Of a stretch of DNA of 21,792 nucleotides, positions 1-8,024 are shown one piece after another. Each line of letters opens with the position of its first letter. The first letter of the stretch is position 1. A program made the position numbers and the translations under genes. The stretch lies in contig NZ_JAGGKC010000039.1 of assembly GCF_017873395.1 (NCBI RefSeq), positions 1 through 21,792 on the forward strand. The letters are read 5' to 3'. The notes under the pieces were generated by a model that was given only the letters and a program-made list of their open reading frames with translations, was not told the DNA's origin and ran no database searches. Origin of the DNA: Youngiibacter multivorans (GTDB lineage: Bacteria; Bacillota; Clostridia; Clostridiales; Clostridiaceae).

Positions 1-30
1 AAATATACAATAGATATTACTTGGAATTCC

Positions 31-62
31 AAAGAAAAAGACCTGAGCTCTTAACTCAGATC
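31..62 (-). terminator. Rho-independent terminator after scpB
   Basis: On the minus strand GATCTGAG and CTCAGGTC form an 8-bp stem (one T-G wobble) around a 7-base loop, followed directly by TTTTTCTTT. It lies about 50 bases beyond the scpB stop codon and is the natural end of the cyclo-ligase/FUSC/scpA/scpB transcript. Nothing else was recognised in bases 1-112. Confidence 0.75.
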
Positions 63-112
63 TTAGTTAATGTTCGGTACTTTTTCAGCGTCCTCGCCGG
101 CCATTTATCTCT

Positions 113-688
113 TTATTCAGTTTCAACCCGCTTGAGTACAGGGCTTGCGATTTCTCCCCTCATTTCCTTTAGGCTTGTGAACCCGAACTGCATTAGGAAC
201 TCATCGGTAGTTCCATAAAGCCTTGGCCTTCCCGGAGCATCCTTCCTTCCGACTTCCTTGATAAGCTCTTTCTCCATGAGCTTCTGCAGAACATATTCGC
301 TGCTGACTCCTCTTATCTCGTCAATCTCAACCCTTGTTACAGGCTGTTTGAATGCTATTACTGACAGGCTTTCGAGAGCTCCCTTTGAAAGACTCTGACG
401 TTCGTTGACACCAAGAAGCTGCCTAAGATATGGCGCATTCTCTTCACATGTACCAAGCTGGTACCTGTCCTCTATCGAAAGAAGCTTGAGTCCTCTGCCT
501 TCCTGCGATAGCGAGGACCTGTATCCATCAACGACCTGTTCCAGTATCTCGGCTGAAATTCCCATTATCCTTGCCAGGTCAGAGCCCTTGACAGCCTCCC
601 CTGATGCGAAAAGCAGACTTTCCAGCACCCCTTCAAGCCTCTTCATATCATGACCTAATGTCATTTCTGTCTGTACTGTCGTCTCCAT
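113..688 (-). CDS. scpB: Segregation and condensation protein B (ScpB)
   Basis: ScpB is the winged-helix (kite) subunit of the bacterial SMC-ScpAB condensin, which compacts and helps segregate the chromosome. The 191-residue length, the N-terminal segment around KRLEGVLESLLFASGEAV, the central SLSVIAFKQPVTRVEIDEIRG stretch and the GRPRLYGTTDEFL motif near the C terminus are typical of the family. The chosen ATG has a good upstream AAGGGGA site and overlaps the end of scpA by 41 bases. An internal ATG at 646, one base after the scpA stop, would give 177 residues and starts nearer the usual family N terminus, but its AGG site is weaker. Translational coupling with scpA is likely. It is the last gene of its transcript. 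Confidence 0.95.
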   Translation of the reverse strand: METTVQTEMTLGHDMKRLEGVLESLLFASGEAVKGSDLARIMGISAEILEQVVDGYRSSLSQEGRGLKLLSIEDRYQLGTCEENAPYLRQLLGVNERQSLSKGALESLSVIAFKQPVTRVEIDEIRGVSSEYVLQKLMEKELIKEVGRKDAPGRPRLYGTTDEFLMQFGFTSLKEMRGEIASPVLKRVETE

Positions 689-1418
689 CAGCGTCCCCCT
701 TAGCTACTATTATTTCAGAAAAGATGTCTTCCTGTGACAATGTCACCTTTCTTCCTCTGGCAAGCTCCAGCACCGCAAGAAATATGACAATGGCCTCATA
801 CTTTGAATTGGACCTTTCAAGCATGTCCAAAAGCCTCAGAGGTCTTCCTGCAAAGATCACCCTTTCCAGCTCCTCCATCTTGTCCTCGATCCTGTAGCTT
901 TCGGCCTCTATGCTCTTTGACATTGTCGATTCTTTGTTTATCTTAGCCTTCTTCCTGTCCATCAGGTCTACATAGGTCTTGTGCAGCTTCTCCATCGTAA
1001 GACCCTTGAGAAGTTCTGAAACAGGTACCTCTTCAGCTTCGATCGTCTCCGGCATCTTTGTGAATATCCAGATGTCACGTCCGAACCGTTCTGCCAGCTC
1101 TTCCGCTATCAGCTTGAACGCCTCGTATTCCTCTATCCTCAGGACCAGCTTCTCCTTGATGTCCTCCTCGTCCTCTGGCTCGATGCTCCTTGGAAGCAGC
1201 TCCCTGGACTTAATCTCAATAAGGGTAGCGGCAATTACCAGGAACTCTGAAGCGATCTCCATGTCCAGCTCGTTCATCTCATTGAGATAGGCTATGTACT
1301 GTGAGGTTATCTCCGAGATCCTTACATCCCTGATCTGCATCTTGTTTGCCTTTATCAGGTGCAGAAGAAGGTCGAACGGTCCTTCAAAATTCGTTATGTT
1401 GAGCCTTAGTTCAGACAT
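648..1418 (-). CDS. scpA: Segregation and condensation protein A (ScpA)
   Basis: ScpA is the kleisin subunit that bridges the SMC ATPase heads and binds ScpB. The 256-residue protein begins with the conserved NFEGPFDLLLHLI motif (about residues 9-21) and the helix around MQIRDVRISEITSQYI that contacts the SMC neck. The middle is acidic and helical (EPEDEEDIKEKL). The C-terminal winged helix, around KYEAIVIFLAVLELARGRKV, is expected to bind the SMC head. The start has an AAAGGAAG ribosome site 6 bases upstream. The last residues (GDADGDDSTDRND) are hydrophilic, lie beyond the winged helix and are probably disordered; their DNA overlaps the scpB start. It lies 23 bases downstream of the FUSC gene and probably shares its transcript. 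Confidence 0.95.
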   Translation of the reverse strand: MSELRLNITNFEGPFDLLLHLIKANKMQIRDVRISEITSQYIAYLNEMNELDMEIASEFLVIAATLIEIKSRELLPRSIEPEDEEDIKEKLVLRIEEYEAFKLIAEELAERFGRDIWIFTKMPETIEAEEVPVSELLKGLTMEKLHKTYVDLMDRKKAKINKESTMSKSIEAESYRIEDKMEELERVIFAGRPLRLLDMLERSNSKYEAIVIFLAVLELARGRKVTLSQEDIFSEIIVAKGDADGDDSTDRNDIRS

Positions 1419-1441
1419 CGGCAGCTTCCTTTCATTTAAAA

Positions 1442-2479
1442 TTATTGTTTGCTTTCATTCATAGCGAATGCTTCGAGTAGATTTTTCGCTATCCTCCTGA
1501 TATTTTCATCTATCCTGCCATTTATGGCTTTTTCCTCGCCTGAAGCAAATTTTGACAATTCATCACGGCACGACTCCCTGAGGACTATGTGAGTCTCTCC
1601 TACAAAGTCAATTGAACCAAGCAGGCATGATGCTTCACGGAGAACCTTAGCAGCCATTTCCCTGTCCGGCGGTGTGACTTTCTGACCGCCCGCCACAGCG
1701 TACCCTGTGTCATATGTCAGATGGTTAACTTCCTTGAGCTTCCAAAGCATATCCATATATATCCTGATATCTTCAGACCTTCGGCCTTCTCCGAGCATTG
1801 CAGCCATGTTGCCTGATACCATCTCGATATTCGTGAAGATTCCCGAATAGAGCCTTGTGAATTCATCCCTTGAGAAGCTCTTTTCCCCTGACAATATCTC
1901 TCTGGCATGGTCAAGGCCCTCCACAGTATTCGCCTTAACCAGCTCCAGTCTCTTTTCAGGCAGCCTCCTGTAGTATAGCACGGAAAATAGCCAGTTGAAG
2001 ATAATGGCAATAAGGATTCCAAGACCAAGTGCGGCAATCCTGAGCCTGAAGGTATACAAAATGCTTGGAACGCCCTGAGGGTCGTTCTGCATGTACTGCG
2101 TCATATAGACGCTTGTGAATATGGCTACCGGTGAAACCATCCTCCAGTTTATCTTAAGGGATACGTAGAGTACAAGACCCATTGATATTGAAATGGTCAC
2201 CACATTCAGCCCGAAGAGCTGCACTGCCAGTCCTGTGGCAGCTGCTCCAAGAGCAGATGCAAGCAGCTGGCTGAGCCCTCCCTTTATCCCGTGGAGGTTC
2301 ACAGGCTCAAGGTTGTACATTACACCCACAAGCACCGAAATCATATCAAGCCATGTAAGTGGCAGAGCTCTGCCTATCATGTACCCTGCTGCCACTGCTG
2401 CCATGGACTTAGCTATATATAGCCATGAATCGAGAAGCACAGCTTCCCTTTTAAGACCGAGGACCTTCTTAAGGTTCAT
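1442..2479 (-). CDS. FUSC / aromatic acid exporter-like membrane protein
   Basis: This is a 345-residue protein with two halves. Residues about 20-175 hold several hydrophobic helices (for example SWLYIAKSMAAVAAGYMIG, GLGILIAIIFNWLFSVLYY). Residues about 176-345 are soluble and mostly helical, with no membrane segment. This layout, with GRALPLTW and an early amphipathic start, matches the aromatic acid exporter / fusaric acid resistance (FUSC, DUF939-like) proteins common in Firmicutes. The transported substrate is unknown here. Its ATG lies inside the end of the cyclo-ligase gene (11-base overlap), with AGGGTACAGG just upstream, so coupled translation is likely. The family call rests on topology and a few motifs. 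The fold is clear; the role in export is inferred. Confidence 0.75.
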   Translation of the reverse strand: MNLKKVLGLKREAVLLDSWLYIAKSMAAVAAGYMIGRALPLTWLDMISVLVGVMYNLEPVNLHGIKGGLSQLLASALGAAATGLAVQLFGLNVVTISISMGLVLYVSLKINWRMVSPVAIFTSVYMTQYMQNDPQGVPSILYTFRLRIAALGLGILIAIIFNWLFSVLYYRRLPEKRLELVKANTVEGLDHAREILSGEKSFSRDEFTRLYSGIFTNIEMVSGNMAAMLGEGRRSEDIRIYMDMLWKLKEVNHLTYDTGYAVAGGQKVTPPDREMAAKVLREASCLLGSIDFVGETHIVLRESCRDELSKFASGEEKAINGRIDENIRRIAKNLLEAFAMNESKQ

Positions 2480-3065
2480 CCTGTACCCTGCCTTTCCCGA
2501 CTCTGTTTACCCTTGACTCTGTAACAACCAGGTCTGACCTTTCATCAAGTTCAGTGAATGGAATATTCTCAACAACAAGTGCGTCAAAGCACAGGATAGC
2601 TTTGGTCGCCTTGCTTCCTGCAAGAAACCTGTCATAGTAGCCTGCACCGTGACCAATCCTCATCCCCTCAAGGTCGCACGCAACACAAGGGACGAGAATC
2701 AGGTCGCCTGAATACAACGAAACCTCCTGACAGCCCTCATAGGGCTCCAGGATGCCATATCTTCCCGGCACAAGATCATGAAGCCCGCTGATTTCACACG
2801 GGACCATCATCCCTTTCCCGAAGGTCTTAGGCACTGCAATCCTTTTGCCGTCAGCTAACGCTCTTTGGATTATCTGCCTCGTATCAACCTCAGTGTCCAT
2901 TCCCACAAAGGTGAAGATGGTACCTGCCGCCTTATATTCAGGCAGAGCGAATACATTCTCAGCTATTTTACCGCTCCATTCAATTAAATTTTGATGTCCG
3001 AAGGTATCTGCAATTCTTCTCACAAATTTCCGGAGCGCTGACTTCTTATCTTCTATATTACCCAT
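2469..3065 (-). CDS. 5-formyltetrahydrofolate cyclo-ligase
   Basis: The enzyme (MTHFS, EC 6.3.3.2) uses ATP to convert 5-formyl-THF to 5,10-methenyl-THF and so rescues a dead-end folate. The 198-residue length fits. Family marks include an N-terminal basic KKSALRK segment, FTFVGMDTEVDT (substrate region), IAVPKT, GRYGILEP and the C-terminal signature DLILVPCVACDLEGMRIGHG followed by AGYYDRFL, which forms the nucleotide/phosphate site. A GAGGAGGAG ribosome site lies about 8 bases before the ATG. A candidate promoter precedes it and the FUSC gene overlaps its end. With folD in the same window, it serves the cytoplasmic one-carbon folate pool. Confidence 0.93.
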   Translation of the reverse strand: MGNIEDKKSALRKFVRRIADTFGHQNLIEWSGKIAENVFALPEYKAAGTIFTFVGMDTEVDTRQIIQRALADGKRIAVPKTFGKGMMVPCEISGLHDLVPGRYGILEPYEGCQEVSLYSGDLILVPCVACDLEGMRIGHGAGYYDRFLAGSKATKAILCFDALVVENIPFTELDERSDLVVTESRVNRVGKGRVQDEP

Positions 3066-3092
3066 TTGTCACTCCTCCTCACCCACACCTCA

Positions 3093-3121
3093 ATTATATG
3101 CATCCCGCCCAAAAAAGAAAA
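3093..3121 (-). promoter_or_regulatory. Candidate promoter for the cyclo-ligase/FUSC/scpAB transcript
   Basis: The minus strand has a perfect TATAAT at 3098-3093, with a weak TTTTCT -35 box 17 bases upstream (3121-3116). The -35 region falls within the T-tract of the preceding deacetylase terminator, so one transcript would end where the next begins. The weak -35 keeps confidence low. Confidence 0.4.
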
Positions 3122-3141
3122 GCCGGGGATTTCACCCGGCT
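3110..3141 (-). terminator. Rho-independent terminator after the deacetylase gene
   Basis: On the minus strand AGCCGGG-loop-CCCGGCT makes a perfect 7-bp GC-rich stem with a 7-base loop, followed by TTTCTTTTTT. It begins about 20 bases past the deacetylase stop codon and is among the clearest terminators in the window. Confidence 0.9.
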
Positions 3142-3164
3142 GGTAGCTTATCAGCTTCCATTCC

Positions 3165-4487
3165 TCAGTTCACCATGTCCTCCACAGTGCAGAAGATGTA
3201 GCCTCTGTCCTTAAGACCCTGTATTATCACTGGCAAAGCCTTCGCAGATTTGTAGGAGTGCATGTGAAAGAGCACTATGCCGTTGTTCGTAGCATTGCTG
3301 AGAACATTGCTGATTATGCTGTCTACGGTCGAGTATGATGCCCAGTCAGCAGGATCCACAGACCAGAGGACCGCATACTTCATGCCCTCCTCACCGGCAA
3401 TTCTAAGGACCCTTGAGTCATAGGAGCCATATGGAGGTCTCAGAAGGTAAGGGGTTACACCAGTGATGTTTCTTATTATGCTGTTGGCTTCCCTTATCTG
3501 TCTCCTTATCTCAGCATCGCTCACCTTGGTAAGCTCAACATGGGAAAGCGTATGGTTCTCTACCTTATGTCCTCTTGATGCTATTTCGCCTATTAACGAT
3601 GGATTTGCAGAAGCAAATGAACCAGTCGGGAAAAACGTGCTCTTGATCCCATATGCATCGAGTATGTCGAGAAGATTCCGGACCTGTGACGCCGTTCCGC
3701 TGTCGTCAAAAGTAAGTGCTATCCTCTTTCCTGCATACGGCTCATTACCCTTCCTTATGGCTGCAGCTGAGCCAGATGATGTTGGAGTTACTGGTGGAGT
3801 TGACGACAGATATGATGTACTCACATAGCCGGATTTGCCACCATAGGTTGTAGCAGCCCATCCATTGCTGGAGGATGTTATGTTCAGCTCAGTACCTCTT
3901 GGAATAACTGCAAGAATCGCGTAGCTTGTTCCCGGACCTGACCGCAGATTAAGGTCCGCTGTCGTATATCTGGTGTATGCTCCACCAGTATCAGGAAGCG
4001 CACCTGTCAGATAGGTCAAGCTCAGGTATCCTGTCTTTCCGGAGTATGACGCATGTGCCCAGCCTCCTGAAGTGCTGTCCACCATTACCTGCGACCCTTT
4101 GGGAATTACCATTATTATCGGATATCCCGTACCAGGCCCTGTCCTGAAGTTCAGGTTTGCAGTAGTCGTCATAGCTGTACCGTCTGAATGTGAAGCAAGA
4201 TAGGTATTGCTGGCATACCCTGTATATGAGCCATATGTGGCATGAGCCCAGTTACCTGAATAGCTGTCTATTGAGACTTCTGCTCCTTTTGGAATTACGG
4301 TGATCACAGGATAGGCCGTACTTGGACCGGTCCTCAGGTTCAGATTTGCAGTAGTAATCTTTATTTCAGCTGATAGAGCGTGCAGTTCTTCTCCCTCTGA
4401 CAAAATTCCGATCAATGATATCAGCATCGCAATGACAACAGAAACAGCGAATCTTCTAAAGAGTGCTTTCCTTCCCCCGTGTCTCAT
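3165..4487 (-). CDS. Secreted three-SH3 polysaccharide deacetylase (NodB family)
   Basis: This 440-residue exported protein probably deacetylates peptidoglycan or another cell-surface glycan. Residues 1-40 form a signal peptide (basic RHGGRKALFRR, hydrophobic FAVSVVIAMLISLIGIL, ending HALSA). Three bacterial SH3 repeats follow (about 41-99, 104-162, 171-229), each with an NLN(L/F)R(T/S)GP motif, then a Pro/Ser/Thr linker and a NodB catalytic domain (about 252-440). Catalytic motifs are visible: TFDD (D261, D262), HTLSH (H312, H316, metal), RPPYGS (350-355), WSVDPADW and LFHMHS (H408). The usual TFDDGP reads TFDDSG. GGAGGTG precedes the ATG. It stands alone between two terminators. The SH3 repeats suggest wall anchoring; the substrate cannot be told from sequence. 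Confidence 0.9.
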   Translation of the reverse strand: MRHGGRKALFRRFAVSVVIAMLISLIGILSEGEELHALSAEIKITTANLNLRTGPSTAYPVITVIPKGAEVSIDSYSGNWAHATYGSYTGYASNTYLASHSDGTAMTTTANLNFRTGPGTGYPIIMVIPKGSQVMVDSTSGGWAHASYSGKTGYLSLTYLTGALPDTGGAYTRYTTADLNLRSGPGTSYAILAVIPRGTELNITSSSNGWAATTYGGKSGYVSTSYLSSTPPVTPTSSGSAAAIRKGNEPYAGKRIALTFDDSGTASQVRNLLDILDAYGIKSTFFPTGSFASANPSLIGEIASRGHKVENHTLSHVELTKVSDAEIRRQIREANSIIRNITGVTPYLLRPPYGSYDSRVLRIAGEEGMKYAVLWSVDPADWASYSTVDSIISNVLSNATNNGIVLFHMHSYKSAKALPVIIQGLKDRGYIFCTVEDMVN

Positions 4488-4612
4488 TTCAGCACCTCCC
4501 CGGGACCAGTTGAAACAAGAAGAAGCTAATTCAGCGATATTTATGTTTTCATCCTGATATTACCACCTGTGCCTTTAATCTTGGTTTCAAAAGTACGTCA
4601 AAACCATGAACA

Positions 4613-4644
4613 AAGGGTATACTTCCATCTGGAAGCATACCCTT
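4613..4644 (-). terminator. Terminator after pdp
   Basis: AAGGGTAT/ATACCCTT (8 bp) encloses an inner CTTCCA/TGGAAG stem, giving a long nearly continuous hairpin with one mismatch, right after the pdp stop. On the minus strand only CCCTTTGTT follows, so the U-tract is short. It probably ends the nudF-xerD-deoB-pdp transcript. Confidence 0.7.
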
Positions 4645-4651
4645 AAAATCA

Positions 4652-5953
4652 TCAGCCTATAACATCCAATATGTATGGAACCTTCTCAGGCGGGGCTTCT
4701 GTAACTACATAAGCCTCATGTGCCTTTAAGAGTGCCGCATCATGGTTCTCCCTGTTTGTCATCAGCACGCAAAGGACATCTCCCTTTTCAACCCTGTCTC
4801 CGACCTTCTTCTTCAGGGTTATCCCTGCTGCATGATCGACTTTGTCTTCTTTCGTCTCTCTGCCGGCTCCAAGCAGCATAGCTGCAGTGCCGATCTCCTC
4901 CGCCATTATGGAATGGACGTATCCGGTCTTTTCAGAAATCACTGGTATCGTGAAGCCTGCCTTTGGAAGAAGCTCAGGATCATAAATGACGCTCTTGTCT
5001 CCGCCCTGTATCTCGACAAGCTCAGCCAGCTTCTCTACTGCCTTTCCTGACGTTACGAGCTCCATGACAGCCTTTTCTGCTTCCCGCACATCAGTGAATG
5101 CGCCACCTGCGACAGCCATCTGCGCGGCTATTGCGCAGGCCACATTGATAAGGTCTGGCTCAGCTTCACCCCTAAGGGTCAATATTGCCTCCTTTACCTC
5201 ATTGGCATTCCCAATTTCGCTGCCAAGAGGTTCGTCCATGTTCGAAAGTATTGCTATTGTCCTTCTTCCGAGGTTCTTTCCGATTCCGACCATGGCTTTA
5301 GCAAGAGTCCTCGCATCCTCGATTGTCTTCATGAAAGCTCCGCTCCCGACCTTGACATCAAGTACTATGGCATCAGAGCCTGAAGCTATCTTCTTTGACA
5401 TTATGGAGCTGGCTATAAGTGGAATGCTGTCAACAGTCGCTGTCACGTCCCGCAGAGCATAAAGCTTCTTGTCTGCAGGCACCAGGTTAGCTGTCTGTCC
5501 AACAATTGCCATGCCATGGCTGTTGACGTTTGATATGAACTGGTCCATGGATATGGATGTGTTGAAGCCAGGAATGCTCTCAAGCTTGTCTATTGTTCCC
5601 CCAGTATGCCCCAGCCCTCTTCCTGACATCTTCGCAACCTTGATTCCAAGGGCAGCAACTAAAGGTATAACCACAAGGCTGACCTTGTCTCCCACGCCTC
5701 CTGTTGAATGCTTGTCGACCTTGACACCCTTTATCCCTGAAAGGTCCAGAGTATCCCCAGAGCCGACCATTGACTTTGTAAGGTTCGAGGTTTCAGCCTC
5801 AGTCATCCCCTTGAACCATATGGCCATAAGGAGGGCTGAAGCCTGGTAATCAGGTATCTCCCCTGAGGTATAGCCCTGCACGAAGAAATCAATCTCTTCC
5901 GCTGAAAGCTCCATTCCATGTTTCTTGTTCTGTATGATGTCTAGCATCCTCAT
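4652..5953 (-). CDS. pdp: Pyrimidine-nucleoside phosphorylase
   Basis: The enzyme (EC 2.4.2.2) splits uridine, thymidine or deoxyuridine with phosphate to give the free base and (deoxy)ribose-1-phosphate. The 433-residue length is normal. The family signature is present: VKVDKHSTGGVGDK (about 77-90, phosphate binding), SGRGLGHTGGTIDKLE, the LRDVTATVDSIPLIASSIMS block with active-site Arg, Ser and Lys, and a C-terminal alpha/beta domain (GITLKKKVGDRVEKGDVLC). AGGTGAG lies just before the ATG. It sits 8 bases after deoB, and the two act in sequence: the sugar-1-phosphate made here is isomerised by DeoB. Assignment as broad-specificity Pdp rather than thymidine-only DeoA follows the usual Firmicute type. 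Confidence 0.95.
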   Translation of the reverse strand: MRMLDIIQNKKHGMELSAEEIDFFVQGYTSGEIPDYQASALLMAIWFKGMTEAETSNLTKSMVGSGDTLDLSGIKGVKVDKHSTGGVGDKVSLVVIPLVAALGIKVAKMSGRGLGHTGGTIDKLESIPGFNTSISMDQFISNVNSHGMAIVGQTANLVPADKKLYALRDVTATVDSIPLIASSIMSKKIASGSDAIVLDVKVGSGAFMKTIEDARTLAKAMVGIGKNLGRRTIAILSNMDEPLGSEIGNANEVKEAILTLRGEAEPDLINVACAIAAQMAVAGGAFTDVREAEKAVMELVTSGKAVEKLAELVEIQGGDKSVIYDPELLPKAGFTIPVISEKTGYVHSIMAEEIGTAAMLLGAGRETKEDKVDHAAGITLKKKVGDRVEKGDVLCVLMTNRENHDAALLKAHEAYVVTEAPPEKVPYILDVIG

Positions 5954-5961
5954 GTTCTCAC

Positions 5962-7128
5962 CTACTTCAGGAGTCCGAGGAAGCTTGTACCGAACATTTC
6001 ATTCGGCGCTTCCAGGTGTTCAAGCACAGTCTTCCCCATGTCGGAGAAGGTTCTCCTTATTCCAAGATCTACGCCGTTCCTAAGCCCCTTTGTCACGACT
6101 ACCATGGGCACATACTCCCTTGAATGGTCTGTGGACTCCGTAGTCGGGTCGCAGCCATGGTCCGCGGTTATTATTAGGAGGTCACCCTCCTGCATCCTTT
6201 CAAGTATCTCCGGAAGTCTCCTGTCGAAATCCTCCAGTGCCTTCTTGTAGCCCATGTAGTCATTCCTATGTCCGAACTGCATGTCGAAGTCAACAAGGTT
6301 TGTGAATATGAATCCCGGAAGCTTCATGTCCATGTACTTTATTGTCTCATCCACGCCCATCTCATTGTTCTTGGTGTGGACTGCATGCGTCACTCCAAGC
6401 CCATTGAACAGGTCCTCGATCTTTCCAACGCACATGACATTAAGCCCTGCCTCATTGACATATTCAAGCACAGTCTTGTTGAATGGTGCAAGCGCATAGT
6501 CCTTCCTGTTTGAAGTCCTTGCATATGCTCCGCTTGTTCCGATGAATGGCCTGGCGATTACCCTTCCTACCTGCCTGTCGCCCACAAGCATCTCCCTGGC
6601 TATCTCGCAGTACCTGTAAAGCTCGGAAATAGGAATTACCTCTTCATGGGCAGCTATCTGGAACACAGAATCCGCTGAAGTGTATACTATGGGCTTCCCT
6701 GTCGCAACATGCTCATCGCCAAGCTCCTTTATGATCTCAGTGCCTGAGGCTACAGTATTGCCAATTATACCTCTGCCTATCCTTTCCTCGAATTCAGCTA
6801 TGATGTCCTTTGGGAACCCTTCAGGAAAGGTCTTCAGCGGCTTTTCAAGTATAACTCCCGCTATCTCCCAGTGTCCTGTTACCGTATCCTTCCCCTTGGA
6901 CAGCTCATCGGATTTTCCATAGCTGCCTTCTGGTTCATTAACAGGGTCAACCCCAAGTATGGGGCTTATGTTTCCAAGTCCCAAAGCCTTAAGGTTTGGC
7001 AGGTCGAGACCTCCCGCTGCCTTAGCTATATTTCCTAATGTGTTGCTCCCCACATCTCCATAATCGGCCGCATCAGGCAGCTCACCTATTCCGACGCTGT
7101 CGAGTACTATAAGTATCGCTCTTTTCAT
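5962..7128 (-). CDS. deoB: Phosphopentomutase
   Basis: DeoB (EC 5.4.2.7) interconverts (deoxy)ribose-1-phosphate and the 5-phosphate, linking nucleoside salvage to central carbon metabolism. The protein is 388 residues, the usual length. Alkaline-phosphatase-superfamily marks are visible: ILIVLDSVGIGELPDA near the N terminus (metal Asp), KDTVTGHWE (the Thr that is phosphorylated), and the metal-binding ITADHGCDP and DHSREYVP blocks toward the C terminus. I chose the ATG at 7128 because AAAGGAG lies 5 bases before it. An upstream in-frame ATG at 7152 would add 8 residues not typical of the family. The ribosome site lies just downstream of the xerD stop, consistent with one operon. Confidence 0.95.
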   Translation of the reverse strand: MKRAILIVLDSVGIGELPDAADYGDVGSNTLGNIAKAAGGLDLPNLKALGLGNISPILGVDPVNEPEGSYGKSDELSKGKDTVTGHWEIAGVILEKPLKTFPEGFPKDIIAEFEERIGRGIIGNTVASGTEIIKELGDEHVATGKPIVYTSADSVFQIAAHEEVIPISELYRYCEIAREMLVGDRQVGRVIARPFIGTSGAYARTSNRKDYALAPFNKTVLEYVNEAGLNVMCVGKIEDLFNGLGVTHAVHTKNNEMGVDETIKYMDMKLPGFIFTNLVDFDMQFGHRNDYMGYKKALEDFDRRLPEILERMQEGDLLIITADHGCDPTTESTDHSREYVPMVVVTKGLRNGVDLGIRRTFSDMGKTVLEHLEAPNEMFGTSFLGLLK

Positions 7129-7148
7129 ATATTCTCCTTTCAAATGGA

Positions 7149-8024
7149 TCATGCCCTTGGATGGGCTTCCTCATATACATCCTTGAATTTTCTGTTCTTA
7201 ACCAGCTTCAGGTAGATCGACGTTGCCTTGATGTCGTTGTGACCCAGCAGCAGCGACAGTGTGGTCAGGTCTGCTCCCCCTGAAAGCATATGCACCGCAT
7301 AGCTGTGCCTCAATGTATTAATGTTGATGTTTTCATCTATCCCGGCTTCATCCGCATAGTCCTTAATTATCTTCCAGAGTCCCTGCCGCGTCATCCTGTC
7401 TCCCCTCATGGAAGGGAAGAGGATCGATGCGCCAACTATATTCTCCCTGGTTGAAAGGTACTCCTTGAGAGTATCTACTGAATATGACCCAATCGGTATG
7501 TGCCTTTCCTTGTTCTTCCTTCCTTTTATCGAAACATAGCCCCTTGAGAGGTCCACATCCCTGTAGTTCAGCTCTATGAGCTCACTTGCCTTGAGGCCTG
7601 CACCGTAGAGTATCTCAAGTATCGCCCTGTCCCTTTTCCCCTTTGCAGTAGAGGTGTCCGGCATCGCCAGAAGCTCCTCCACCTGCTCTATGGTAAGTGA
7701 TACAGGCAGCGCTCTCTTTATCTCAGGAAGCTCAAAGTAAAGTATCGGGGCTTCAAGCACCTTGTTCTTTCGCCTGAGGAACTTGTAGAAATTCCGTATG
7801 CTCACAAGGTGCCTGGAGATCGTAGTTCTCGACATTCCAAGGTCAAGAAGATGGTTGATGAAGTTCGACACTTCGATCTCATTGAATTCCTCAAGGTCGA
7901 TCCCCTCCTCCACCAGGAAGTCGGTGAGATGCTTCAGGTCACGGCCGTATGCGTCCAATGTGTTTACAGCCTTTCCCTTGCTTTTAAGCTCTTCAAGAAA
8001 TTCGCCTACAAAAGGGTCCGTCAT
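7149..8024 (-). CDS. xerD: XerD-like tyrosine recombinase with unusual active site
   Basis: Xer recombinases resolve chromosome dimers at dif sites. The 291-residue protein has the full layout: an N-terminal core-binding SAM-like domain (about 1-100, with TLDAYGRDL and ISRHLVSIRNFYKFL) and a catalytic domain ending in HPRA, as XerD does. Arg239 (LRH), His262 (LLGHND) and the nucleophile Tyr271 are present. The first catalytic Arg is Lys145 (GLKASEL instead of GLRxSEL), the usual Lys of GKGNKER aligns with Arg169 (GRKNKER, with Lys170 next to it), and the His of HxLRH is Asn236. The start overlaps the nudF stop by 4 bases. The family is certain; standard activity is not. Confidence 0.9.
   Translation of the reverse strand: MTDPFVGEFLEELKSKGKAVNTLDAYGRDLKHLTDFLVEEGIDLEEFNEIEVSNFINHLLDLGMSRTTISRHLVSIRNFYKFLRRKNKVLEAPILYFELPEIKRALPVSLTIEQVEELLAMPDTSTAKGKRDRAILEILYGAGLKASELIELNYRDVDLSRGYVSIKGRKNKERHIPIGSYSVDTLKEYLSTRENIVGASILFPSMRGDRMTRQGLWKIIKDYADEAGIDENININTLRHSYAVHMLSGGADLTTLSLLLGHNDIKATSIYLKLVKNRKFKDVYEEAHPRA

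Noticed and set aside
21..218. A 65-codon plus-strand frame at the left edge
   Set aside because: It starts just upstream of the scpB terminator, runs through it and continues antisense to scpB; no family resemblance.
979..1290. Open plus-strand frames opposite scpA, recN, xseA and other genes
   Set aside because: They mirror well-recognised genes, are Ser-rich from antisense codon patterns, and have no ribosome sites.
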